NCBI RefSeq assembly: GCF_001654495.1
Contig: NZ_CP015849.1
Coordinates: 6,923,001 to 6,987,000, forward strand
Length of the DNA: 64,000 nucleotides
Direction of reading: 5' to 3'
Source: Streptomyces sp. SAT1
Lineage (GTDB): Bacteria > Actinomycetota > Actinomycetes > Streptomycetales > Streptomycetaceae
Shown here: in pieces, positions 52,964 through 63,006 of the stretch
Layout: the number at the start of each line of letters is the position of its first letter
Position numbering within the stretch: position 1 is the stretch's first letter
The notes under the pieces: generated by a model
The model's database searches: none
What the model was told of the DNA's origin: nothing
What the model saw: only the letters and a program-made list of their open reading frames with translations
Position numbers and translations under genes: made by a program

Positions 52964-53424
52964 GGCGTCAGGCGCTCCCGTGTCCAGGCGAGCAGGCCGG
53001 GCACCGCCGACTCGATCATGGCGAGAACCTCCTCGAAGCCCTCAGGACCGCCGTAGTAGGGGTCGGGGACGTCGAGATCGCCGGACGCGTCCGGGTCGAA
53101 CGTGCGCAGCAGGCGCACCCGGGACGGATCGGCCACGAGGCGGCGCAGCGCCTTCTCGTGGCCGCGGTCCATGGCCAGGAACAGATCGGCGTCCAGATGC
53201 TCGGCACCTACCTGCGCGGCCACGTGTTCGACCGGATAGCCGTGCCGGGCCAGCGACTGCCCGGCCCGCTCGTCGATGGCCTCACCGGCGTGCCAGGGGC
53301 CGATGCCGGCGCTGGTGACCCGCACCGCGTCGGCGAGGCCCGCCCGGCGCAGATGCTCGGCGAACACCAGGGCGGCGGACGGCGACCGGCAGATGTTCCC
53401 GCTGCAGACGAAACAGATGTGCAC
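52960..53424 (-). CDS. Low-molecular-weight protein tyrosine phosphatase
   Basis: 154 residues. P-loop CSGNICRS gives nucleophile Cys7 and Arg13; the general acid lies in DVPDPYYGG. It dephosphorylates tyrosine residues; in the LMW-PTP/fructosamine-kinase pair common in bacteria it may act on protein-damage products (phosphorylated ribulosamines). GTG 53424 directly precedes the first strand; ribosome binding site weak. Confidence 0.93.
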   Translation of the reverse strand: MHICFVCSGNICRSPSAALVFAEHLRRAGLADAVRVTSAGIGPWHAGEAIDERAGQSLARHGYPVEHVAAQVGAEHLDADLFLAMDRGHEKALRRLVADPSRVRLLRTFDPDASGDLDVPDPYYGGPEGFEEVLAMIESAVPGLLAWTRERLTP

Positions 53425-53859
53425 GGCACCAGCGTACGGAACCGGCGGCGCGTGCCGTACGGGCGGGAGCGGCGGGCCCGGCCGCCCGTTCGGCCACCCC
53501 ACCCGGCCGGGCCGATTTCCGCAGGGCTCGATCCGCCGTGTCCGGGTACGCGGGTGGGGCAGCCGGTCATGGCGGCGGGAGCGCGACGGGGGCCGGGAAG
53601 GCGGCGGGCACGGTGGCGGCGCCCCGGGGGAACGGGAGGTTCACCCCGTCGGGGCGGGCCCCGTGCGGCGCACTCCGGGCCGTGAGAGATTGACAGGGCC
53701 GATGCCCGTTAAGGGTGTTTTGTCTGAATCTCTCGGACCGAACGGCAGGACCGGCGCGAGCAGCCGGGTACGGCGGCCCCGTCGGGGCGACCGGCAATCG
53801 GAGAGTACGCGGGCCGCGCACGCACCGTGGTGACGGCCAGGAGTGGAGGAACGGTACGC
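53425..53859. promoter_or_regulatory. Catalase promoter region with long-spaced inverted repeat
   Basis: TTGACA (53690-53695) is a consensus -35; the -10 is unclear (GGTGTT 18 bases on, or TAAGGG 14 on). GAGAGATT (53684-53691) and its exact complement AATCTCTC (53727-53734) flank this promoter, 35 bases apart, suggesting a two-site operator. The rest of the 435-base gap shows no gene. Confidence 0.5.
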
Positions 53860-56139
<2,280 letters not shown>

Positions 56140-56153
56140 CCGGCCGCCACCCC

Positions 56154-56203
56154 GCCCGTGCCTGTGCCCGTGTCCGTTCGTTCCCACGGGCACGGGCACG
56201 GGC
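56154..56203 (+). terminator. Strong hairpin terminator after katE
   Basis: A 19-base stem with one mismatch (arms 56154-56172 and 56185-56203) and a 12-base loop, 15 bases after the katE stop. Confidence 0.85.
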
Positions 56204-56304
56204 GCGGGCACGGATGCGGGCACGCCCGCGGCCTGTGGCCAAGGCCACGCCCTCCGGGAGGCCCGCGCCATAGGCGGCGCGGGCGCCGCGGGCTTACGGT
56301 GCCG

Positions 56305-56333
56305 GGCAGCACCCGGCGCGGCCGGGTGCTGCC
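56305..56333. other. Perfect 13-bp hairpin before the 56368 gene
   Basis: GGCAGCACCCGGC-GCG-GCCGGGTGCTGCC is a perfect stem with a three-base loop that ends 34 bases before the next start codon. It could be a second terminator for katE transcripts or an attenuator in the leader of the downstream gene. Confidence 0.55.
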
Positions 56334-56367
56334 CCTGTGCCCGTGAACCAGCCCGAACGGCCCGGCA

Positions 56368-56904
56368 GTGCTCGAAGACCTCTCCCCGCTCATCGCGGCG
56401 ACCGCCCAGTGGCTGACCGCCGCGTATCCCGCGTCCGGTGGCGCGCTGGCGTGTGCCCTGTGCGAGGTGCAGGCACGCCAGGCGGTCACGGTCGCGGCCT
56501 GGCTGCGCTATCCCACGCCGGTGGACGCCGCACTGGTCGGCATGGCGGGCCCCGGCGGCTCCGGCCGTCTCGACCGGGTGACCGGAGCGGACGGCATCGC
56601 GGCCGGCGAACCGGCGGATCCCGACGAACACGCCTGGCGCACCTGGGTCGACGAGGTCGTGGCGAGCTGGGCGGCCTGCCTGCTCACCGATCCCGTGCTG
56701 GCCGGCCGGGCGGTGGCGGCGCTGGCCGGGAACGGCCGTGCGGCGCACCCGGAGGCCGAGTTCCGGCGTCTGCTCAGCCCCGACGAGCAGGACCACCGGG
56801 CGGCGGCACTGCTGCGCCATCCCGATCTCCTGGCCCCCGTGGCCGCGCTCCACCGCGCCCAGCTCCTGGACCGGCTGGACCCGGACCCGGCCCTGGCGGC
56901 ATGA
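56368..56904 (+). CDS. Hypothetical Ala/Leu-rich protein
   Basis: 178 residues, mainly helical, no signal peptide or membrane segment. Tail end has HRAAALLRHPDLLAPVAALHRAQLL, a helical repeat-like segment. Two cysteines near residues 29-32 (CALCEV) form an isolated CxxC. No family recognised. Start GTG 56368 is the first in frame; the ribosome binding site is poor, so the start or even the gene is not fully secure, although the codon pattern is strongly coding. Confidence 0.6.
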   Translation: MLEDLSPLIAATAQWLTAAYPASGGALACALCEVQARQAVTVAAWLRYPTPVDAALVGMAGPGGSGRLDRVTGADGIAAGEPADPDEHAWRTWVDEVVASWAACLLTDPVLAGRAVAALAGNGRAAHPEAEFRRLLSPDEQDHRAAALLRHPDLLAPVAALHRAQLLDRLDPDPALAA

Positions 56905-56977
56905 GCCGCGGCGGACGCCGCACCGGCCCGCTGTCCGGGCCGGTGCGGCTGAGTCCGGGCGCCTTCCCGCCGCGGGC

Positions 56978-58579
56978 TCAGCGCGAGCCCAGCGCTTCCC
57001 CCACCGCGTTACGGGCCGCGGGCAGGGCTGCGGTGCGGTCGGCGGGTACCAGTCCGATGCGGGTGCGGCGGTCGAGGAGGTCGGCCTCGTCGAGCGCGCC
57101 CTCGTGGCGTACGGCCCAGACCAGTTCGGCGCGGGTGACGGGGTGCCCCTCCAGCACGGGTGCGCGCAGTGCGGGGTGGTCGGTGCCGAGGGCGTGGACG
57201 GCGGGTGCCTCGGTGCCGTAGCGGCGGATCAGCCGGCGCGGTGCGGGAAGGGCGGCGAGGGCCGCGGGCGAGGCGGCGCCGACGAGCGGCAGGGCGGCGG
57301 TCGGCGAGGGCCCGGCGGGCAGCCGGTGCGTGCGCACGGCGGCGTCGACGGCGTCCTCGGCCATCCGCCGGTAGGTGGTGAGCTTGCCGCCGACGACGGT
57401 GGTCACTCCGTCCGGTGAGGTGAGCACCGCGTGCTGGCGCGAGACGTCGGCGGTGCGGACGGCCCCGCCCGCGCCCGCCTCGCCGGGGGCCGTGTCCAGG
57501 AGCGGGCGCAGCCCCGCGAACGCCCCCACCACGTCGTCGCGGTGGACCGGCACGTCCAGCGCGGAGCCCAGCACGTCCAGCAGGAACCCGATGTCCGTCT
57601 CGGGCGCCTCGGGCACGTCCGGGACCTCGCCGTCGACGGGTTCGTCGGTGAGCCCGACGTAGACCCGTCCGTCGCCCTGGGGCAGCACCAGCACGAAGCG
57701 GTTGGTCTCGCCGGGCACCGGGATGTGCAGGCCGGCGGGCAGCGGCCCCAGCCGCTCGGCGCGCAGCACGAGGTGGGTGCCGCGGGAGGGCCGGATCCGG
57801 ATGCCCTCGACGAGCCCGCCCGCCCACACACCGGAGGCGTTGACCACGGCACGGGCCCTGATCTCGCCCTGCTCGCCGGTGAGTTCGTCGCGGATCAGGG
57901 CGCCGGCGGAGGTCAGGGAGAGGGAGCGCACCCGGGTCAGGATCCGCGCGCCGTGTGCCGCCGCCGTACGGGCGACGGCGGTGACCAGGCGGGCGTCGTC
58001 GGTGAGCCGTCCGTCCCAGGACAGCAGGCCGCCGCGGAGCCCGGTGCCACGCAGCGCGGGGGCCAGATGGCGGGTCTCCACGGCGGACAGGCGGCGCGGC
58101 GCGGGCAGGGTGGAGCGGGCGGTGCGTGCCGCGAGCCGCAGCCCGTCGCCCGCGCGGAAGCCGGCCCAGGCCAGGGCCGCCTGTCCGCGGGAGACCAGCG
58201 GCGTCAGCGGCAGCACGAACGGCTGCGCGCCGACCAGGTGCGGTGCGGTGCGCTCCATCAGCACCCCGCGCTCGACCGCGCTCTCGTGGGCGACGTCGAG
58301 CTGCGCCGAGGCGAGGTAGCGCAGCCCGCCGTGGACGAGTTTGGAGCTCCAGCGCGAGGTGCCGAAGGCCAGGTCGTGCGCGTCGACCGCGGCGACCGAG
58401 AGCCCGCGGGCGGCGGCGTCCAGGGCGACGCCCGCACCGGTGGCGCCCAGCCCGATCACCAGGACGTCCACGGCCGGGCCCCCCGCGGTCAGGGCCAGTT
58501 CGCGCGCCCGGCGCGCCGCGGTCAGCGAGGAGCCCGCGAGGGGGCCGGCGGGAGTGGCGCGGGGGCGGGCGGTGCTCAT
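56978..58579 (-). CDS. glpD: Glycerol-3-phosphate dehydrogenase (FAD-dependent)
   Basis: 533 residues. Dinucleotide fold GLGATGAGVALDAAARG near residue 44; conserved SSKLVHGGLRYL; C-terminal domain with VVGGKLTTYRRMAEDAVD. It oxidises glycerol-3-phosphate to dihydroxyacetone phosphate at the membrane, giving electrons to quinone. Its stop-start overlap with tetR (ATGA) puts it downstream in a two-gene operon, divergent from the AGPS-like and DAG-kinase genes. A housekeeping glpD probably exists elsewhere. Confidence 0.92.
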   Translation of the reverse strand: MSTARPRATPAGPLAGSSLTAARRARELALTAGGPAVDVLVIGLGATGAGVALDAAARGLSVAAVDAHDLAFGTSRWSSKLVHGGLRYLASAQLDVAHESAVERGVLMERTAPHLVGAQPFVLPLTPLVSRGQAALAWAGFRAGDGLRLAARTARSTLPAPRRLSAVETRHLAPALRGTGLRGGLLSWDGRLTDDARLVTAVARTAAAHGARILTRVRSLSLTSAGALIRDELTGEQGEIRARAVVNASGVWAGGLVEGIRIRPSRGTHLVLRAERLGPLPAGLHIPVPGETNRFVLVLPQGDGRVYVGLTDEPVDGEVPDVPEAPETDIGFLLDVLGSALDVPVHRDDVVGAFAGLRPLLDTAPGEAGAGGAVRTADVSRQHAVLTSPDGVTTVVGGKLTTYRRMAEDAVDAAVRTHRLPAGPSPTAALPLVGAASPAALAALPAPRRLIRRYGTEAPAVHALGTDHPALRAPVLEGHPVTRAELVWAVRHEGALDEADLLDRRTRIGLVPADRTAALPAARNAVGEALGSR

Positions 58580-59208
58580 GGCGTGAGGGTCCTCTCCAGG
58601 ATGGTCCGCAGCTCGGCGAGGAACGCCTCCGCGGACAGCTCGGGATCGTCCTCGTCGGTCATCGTGCGCAGCGACAGGGTGAAGGACTGGACGACCAGCA
58701 GCAGCGACCGGGCCTGCCGCGCGGGGTGGGCCGGGCGCACCGAGCCGTCGGCGTGGCCCTCGCGCAGGGCGTCGGCGACCAGGTCGAGCAGGGCCTCCTG
58801 GCTGGCGCCGCGCCGGTCGAGCACATAGGGGAGCAGCAGTTCGGGATCGACGTCGACGATCTTGCGGAAGAGCGGGTGCGCGCGGAACGCCGCCACCCCG
58901 GCCACCAGGCCGTCGACGATCAGGGCGCGCGCGCTCGTCCCGGGACGGCGTTCCGGCATGGCGCCGGTGGCGACCCCGATCCACTCCCGGGTCATCAGAT
59001 CGCCCACCAGGGAGCGCACGTCCGGCCAGCGCCGGTAGAGCGTCATCCGGGAGACGCCCGCGCGGCGGGCCACGTCCGTCAGCGTCGTACGGCGGACCCC
59101 GACGGCCAGGACGCAGTCGCGCACGGCGTCGAGCACCGGATCCCCGGACGGAGCGGCCGGGCCGTCCCCGTTCTCCTGCTCCCCAGCATTGTGACGAATA
59201 GGCGTCAT
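58576..59208 (-). CDS. TetR-family regulator
   Basis: 210 residues. Helix-turn-helix VGVRRTTLTDVARRAGVSRMTLYRRW at about residues 37-62 (shown in part by TLTDVARRAGVSRMTLYRRW); ligand-binding domain follows. The first 20 residues are polar. ATG 59208 has no clear ribosome binding site and sits beside a GTGTAAC direct repeat, so the mRNA may be nearly leaderless. Positioned between glpD and the divergent AGPS-like gene, it probably controls both directions. Confidence 0.9.
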   Translation of the reverse strand: MTPIRHNAGEQENGDGPAAPSGDPVLDAVRDCVLAVGVRRTTLTDVARRAGVSRMTLYRRWPDVRSLVGDLMTREWIGVATGAMPERRPGTSARALIVDGLVAGVAAFRAHPLFRKIVDVDPELLLPYVLDRRGASQEALLDLVADALREGHADGSVRPAHPARQARSLLLVVQSFTLSLRTMTDEDDPELSAEAFLAELRTILERTLTP

Positions 59209-59223
59209 GTGTAACAGTGTAAC
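59209..59223. promoter_or_regulatory. GTGTAAC direct repeat in the tetR/AGPS intergenic region
   Basis: GTGTAAC (59209-59215) and GTGTAAC (59217-59223), one base apart, abut the tetR start codon and lie 87 bases before the divergent gene. Likely autoregulatory operator, although the elements are direct rather than inverted. Confidence 0.5.
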
Positions 59224-59309
59224 GCCCCCAGCTGAACCCCGCCCCGTCTCCGCCTCCGACGCGCCAGCACCCCCCACGCCCCGACGACCCGACCGGTGAG
59301 GAACAACCC

Positions 59310-60926
59310 ATGGACATGCTGTGGAGCGGCTGGGGCGACCCGGCCGAGGCCGCACCGCTGCCCGCCCCCGTGACCGGCCTGCTGCGCGACCTGCTCGGCG
59401 TCGAGCCGGGCGCCCCCGCCCCGGCCGGCCCGGACGAGCTGAGCGTCCCCGCCTCCCCGCTGACCGCCGCCGCCCGCCGCGCCCTGGCCGACGCCGTGGG
59501 CGAGGAGGCGTATGTGCGCACCGACGCCGAGGCGCGGATCCGCCACACCCGCGGCAAGTCCACCCCCGACCTGCTGCGCATCCGCGGCGGCGACCTCACC
59601 GACCTGCCCGCGGCCGTGGTGCTCCCGGACGGACACGACGAGGTGCTCGCCGTGCTGCGCGCCTGCGCCGCCCACGGCCTGGCGCTCGTGCCGTTCGGCG
59701 GCGGCACCTCCGTCGTCGGCGGCCTCGCCCCCGAACACCGGGGGCGGGTCCGGCCCTTCGTCGCGCTCGACCTGCGCCGGATGAACCGCCTGCTGGACCT
59801 CGACCCGGTCTCCCGGACCGCCACCCTCCAGCCCGGTCTGCGCGGCCCGCGGGCCGAGGAACTGCTCGCCGCGCACGGATTCACCCTCGGCCACTTCCCG
59901 CAGTCCTACGAGTGGGCCACCCTCGGCGGGTTCGCCGCCGCCCGCTCCAGCGGCCAGGCGTCCGCGGGCTACGGGCGCTTCGACGAGATGGTGCTCGCGC
60001 TGACCCTCGCCACGCCCGAGGGGACCCTGGAGGCGGGCCGCGCCCCGCGCTCGGCCGCCGGACCCGACCTGCGCCAGCTCGTCCTCGGCTCCGAGGGCGC
60101 GTTCGGCGTCATCACGTCGGTGACGGTGCGGCTGCGCCCGCTGCCCGAGGTGCGCCGCTACGAGGGCTGGCGGTTCGCCTCCTTCGACGCGGGCGCCGCC
60201 GCCCTGCGCAGGCTCGCCCAGGACGGACCCCGCCCGACCGTGCTGCGCCTGTCCGACGAGACCGAGACCCTGATCGGCCTGGCCCAGCCCGACGCCATCG
60301 GGGCGCCCCTGGAGCAGCGGTCCGCCGGCTGCCAGGCCGTCGCCGGTTACGAGGGCACCGCCGAGGACGTCGCCCACCGCGCCGAGCGGGCCGCCGCCGT
60401 CCTGCGCGAGTGCGGCGGCACGCCCCTCGGCGAGGAACCGGGACGGCGCTGGGCGCACGGCCGGTACTCGGCGCCGTATCTGCGCGACGCGCTGCTGGAC
60501 GTGGGCGCGTTCGCCGAGACGCTGGAGACCGCCGCCTTCTGGTCCCGGATCCCCGCGCTGTACGCCGCCGTGCGCGACGCGCTCACCGGGACGCTCACCG
60601 AGGCGGGCACCCCGCCGCTGGTCATGTGCCACATCTCGCACGTCTACGAGAACGGCGCCTCGCTGTACTTCACCGTGGTCAGCGCCCAGGGCGAGGACCC
60701 CGTGGCGCACTGGGCGCCCGCCAAGCGCGCCGCGAACGAGGCGATCCTCGCCGCGGGCGGCACCATCAGCCACCACCACGGCGTGGGCACCGACCACCGC
60801 GACGCGTACGTCAAGGAGGCCGGACCGCTCGGCATCGGGGCCCTGCGCGCCGTGAAACAGCGGCTGGACCCGGCCGGACTGCTCAACCCCGGTGTCCTGC
60901 TGCCCCTCGACCCGCCCCGCGCCTGA
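59310..60926 (+). CDS. FAD-linked oxidase, alkyldihydroxyacetonephosphate-synthase-like
   Basis: 538 residues. FAD (PCMH-type) domain at about residues 105-285 with VPFGGGTSVVGG and the AGPS-like HFPQSYEWATLGGFAA; C-terminal domain with GRYSAPYLRD and the triple-His ISHHHGVG found in AGPS and vanillyl-oxidase-type enzymes. AGPS exchanges the acyl chain of acyl-DHAP for a fatty alcohol to form the ether bond of alkyl lipids. The DHAP supplier GlpD, a lipid kinase and a TetR regulator surround it. Substrate is inferred; other FAD-linked oxidase functions remain possible. GAGGA eight bases before ATG. Confidence 0.85.
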   Translation: MDMLWSGWGDPAEAAPLPAPVTGLLRDLLGVEPGAPAPAGPDELSVPASPLTAAARRALADAVGEEAYVRTDAEARIRHTRGKSTPDLLRIRGGDLTDLPAAVVLPDGHDEVLAVLRACAAHGLALVPFGGGTSVVGGLAPEHRGRVRPFVALDLRRMNRLLDLDPVSRTATLQPGLRGPRAEELLAAHGFTLGHFPQSYEWATLGGFAAARSSGQASAGYGRFDEMVLALTLATPEGTLEAGRAPRSAAGPDLRQLVLGSEGAFGVITSVTVRLRPLPEVRRYEGWRFASFDAGAAALRRLAQDGPRPTVLRLSDETETLIGLAQPDAIGAPLEQRSAGCQAVAGYEGTAEDVAHRAERAAAVLRECGGTPLGEEPGRRWAHGRYSAPYLRDALLDVGAFAETLETAAFWSRIPALYAAVRDALTGTLTEAGTPPLVMCHISHVYENGASLYFTVVSAQGEDPVAHWAPAKRAANEAILAAGGTISHHHGVGTDHRDAYVKEAGPLGIGALRAVKQRLDPAGLLNPGVLLPLDPPRA

Positions 60927-60954
60927 CCCCGTCACCCGAGCCCCGTCACCCGAG
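60927..60954 (+). repeat. Tandem 14-base repeat after the AGPS-like gene
   Basis: Two exact copies of CCCCGTCACCCGAG (60927-60940, 60941-60954), followed by CCGTCCG-rich imperfect repeats to about 61010. Probably slippage-derived spacer, no unit conserved enough for a CRISPR or operator. Confidence 0.7.
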
Positions 60955-61034
60955 CCCCGCCGCCCGCGCACCGGCCCCCGCCGTCCGCGCCGTCCGTCCC
61001 GTCCGTCCGCGCCCACCTCGCCGGAGGCCCACCG

Positions 61035-61916
61035 ATGCGTCAGTTCACCGCCGTCGTCAACCCGACCGCGGGCGGTTCCGCCGGTGCCGCCGCGCTGCTG
61101 CGGGTGGGCAGGCTGCTCCGGGAGGCGGGCGCCGGTCTGGAGACGGAGTACAGCCGCAGCCTCGCCCACGCCCAGGACCTGGCGCGGCGGGCGGGGGAGC
61201 GCGGCCGGGTCGTCCTCGCGGTGGGCGGCGACGGCATCGCGGGCGGGGTCGGCGGCGCGCTCAGCGGTACCGGGACGCTCTTCGGCCTGGTCCCGGCCGG
61301 CCGCGGCAACGACTTCGCGCGGGCGCTCGGACTGCCCGCCGACCCGGCCGGACTCGCCGCCGTGCTGCTCCACAACGCCCCGCGCCGGGTCGACACCATC
61401 GAGGTGGAGTCGGCGGTGCACGCCCGCACCGTCGTCCTCGGCAGCGTGTACGCGGGCGTCGACGCGCTCGCCAACCGGCACGCCAACCGCTCCCGGCTGC
61501 TGCGCGGCGCCGCCTCCTACTACGCGGGCGGACTGCGGGCCGTCGCCACCTGGCGCGCCGCGAGCTACCGGGTCACCGTCGACGGCGAGGAGCACCTGCA
61601 CCGCGGGTACACCGTGGTGGCCGCCAACTCCGCCTACTACGGCTCGGGCCGGATGATCGCGCCGGGCGCGCGGGTCGACGACGGCCTGCTCGACGTCGTG
61701 CTGATCCGCGCCGCCCCGCGCCGGCTGTTCTTCACCCTGATGAACGAACTGAAGTCCGGGGGACACGTGGACCGGCCCGAGGTGCGTGTGCTGCGCGGCC
61801 GGGAGATCCGCGTCGAGGCCGACCGGGCCGTCCCCTACGGCGCCGACGGCGAGGTCGACGCCGTCCTCCCGGTCACGGCACGCGTCCTGCCGGGCGCGCT
61901 CGACGTGCTCTGCTGA
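61035..61916 (+). CDS. Diacylglycerol kinase-family lipid kinase
   Basis: 293 residues. NPTAGG near residue 9, nucleotide-binding GGDGIAGG near residue 64, GRGNDFAR near residue 92, and the C-terminal ADGEV loop. It phosphorylates diacylglycerol or a related lipid. In M. tuberculosis the homologue in the same gene order (Rv2252) is a diacylglycerol kinase. Here it follows the AGPS-like gene on the same strand with a 108-base gap. Ribosome binding site GGAGG is nine bases before ATG. Confidence 0.9.
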   Translation: MRQFTAVVNPTAGGSAGAAALLRVGRLLREAGAGLETEYSRSLAHAQDLARRAGERGRVVLAVGGDGIAGGVGGALSGTGTLFGLVPAGRGNDFARALGLPADPAGLAAVLLHNAPRRVDTIEVESAVHARTVVLGSVYAGVDALANRHANRSRLLRGAASYYAGGLRAVATWRAASYRVTVDGEEHLHRGYTVVAANSAYYGSGRMIAPGARVDDGLLDVVLIRAAPRRLFFTLMNELKSGGHVDRPEVRVLRGREIRVEADRAVPYGADGEVDAVLPVTARVLPGALDVLC

Positions 61917-61958
61917 CCGGCGGACCGCATCACCCCCGGCACACCGCGGACGGCCGCG

Positions 61959-62345
61959 TCAGGAGCAGCCCCAGGCCGACATGCCCTGGAGCGCGGCGAG
62001 CCGCCGGGCCACCGCGATCTGCTCGCGGCGCGTGGCCAGGTCCGCGCGGGGCGCGTACTGGAGGCCGCCGGCCGCGATCCAGCTCGACTGGGCGAACTGG
62101 AGCCCGCCGTAGTAGCCGTTGCCCGTGTTGGCGTTCCAGTCGCCGCCGGACTCGCACGCCGCGATGGAGTCCCAGTCGGCGGTGAGGGTGCCGAAGGGCG
62201 AGGCCGCCGCGGCGGGCCCGCCGGCCAGTGCGGCGGCGGTCACCGTGACCAGCAGTGCCCCGCGCAGTCCGCGACGACGTGAGTGACGAACGGGGGCCCG
62301 GTCCAGGCGGACGGCGGCCCTGTCGGTGTTCTGCTGCCAGATCAT
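61959..62345 (-). CDS. Secreted Rpf-domain (transglycosylase-like) protein
   Basis: 128 residues. Signal peptide with a long basic start (residues 1-30) and cleavage near AAA-AS (48). The resuscitation-promoting-factor domain shows WDSIAACESGGDWNANTGNGYYGGLQFAQSSW in parts, with the catalytic Glu in CESGGDW. It cleaves peptidoglycan and promotes spore or cell revival. There is no LysM or LytM domain, so it is a minimal Rpf. Only 80 bases separate it from the divergent gene, too short for a c-di-AMP riboswitch as seen before many rpf genes. Confidence 0.92.
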   Translation of the reverse strand: MIWQQNTDRAAVRLDRAPVRHSRRRGLRGALLVTVTAAALAGGPAAAASPFGTLTADWDSIAACESGGDWNANTGNGYYGGLQFAQSSWIAAGGLQYAPRADLATRREQIAVARRLAALQGMSAWGCS

Positions 62346-62425
62346 GTGCAGACTGTCACATCATATGAACGTGGTGTGACGGAGCGACGCGCCGCTGTTC
62401 ACCCGCCGAGACCCGCGGAGATTCC

Positions 62426-62899
62426 ATGCAGACCTTCCTGCCCTGCCCCGGCTTCACCGAGTCGGCGCAGGTGCTCGACCGCCGCAGACTGGGCAAGCAG
62501 CGCGTCGAGGCCCTCCAGGTGCTGCGCGGTCTGACCGTCCCCGGCTACGGCTGGCGCAGGCACCCGGCGGTGCGCATGTGGGCCGGGTACGAGGAGGCGC
62601 TGGTCCGCTACGGCCTGGACGTGTGCCGCGTCTGGCGCGGATACGGCCACCAGGACAGCTGTGCCGCCACGCTCGTCGCCGACCTGGCCGCCCACCGCCC
62701 CGGCGCGCGGGCGCGCGAGCAGTCCGAGCTGGCCGCCGCCGGTGAACTGCCGCCCTGGCTCGGCGACGAGGCCCTGCACCTCAGCCACCGGTCGGCGCTG
62801 GTGCGCAAGGACCCGGACCACTACGCGCGGCTGTTCCCCGGGGTGCCCGACGATCTGCCGTACGTGTGGCCCGGCTCGGACCGGCCCTCCGGCGCCTGA
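62426..62899 (+). CDS. Pyrimidine-dimer DNA glycosylase-like (MSMEG_6728-type) protein
   Basis: 157 residues. N-terminal MQTFLPCPGFTESAQVLDRRRLGKQRVEALQVL (cited in part) matches the pyrimidine dimer DNA glycosylase/T4 endonuclease V-like family as annotated across actinobacteria. Central HPAVRMW and LSHRSALVRKDPDHY motifs fit. Role in DNA repair is not shown for this group; only the fold resemblance is known. Divergent from rpf-like gene. Confidence 0.8.
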   Translation: MQTFLPCPGFTESAQVLDRRRLGKQRVEALQVLRGLTVPGYGWRRHPAVRMWAGYEEALVRYGLDVCRVWRGYGHQDSCAATLVADLAAHRPGARAREQSELAAAGELPPWLGDEALHLSHRSALVRKDPDHYARLFPGVPDDLPYVWPGSDRPSGA

Positions 62900-63006
62900 G
62901 CCGCGCACCGCTCCCGTGGTCACCGCATGGAAGCCCCTGGCCAGGGCACCCGGAAGAGGTGGCGTCCCGCGTCGGCGGACCCACGGCGGACCGTGTGGGA
63001 GAACGC

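Noticed and set aside
60927..61010. CRISPR-like array
   Set aside because: Two 14-base copies with no spacers, followed by simple CCGTCCG slippage repeats.
62346..62425. c-di-AMP riboswitch before the Rpf-like gene
   Set aside because: Only 80 bases to the divergent start codon and no conserved ydaO-type blocks.
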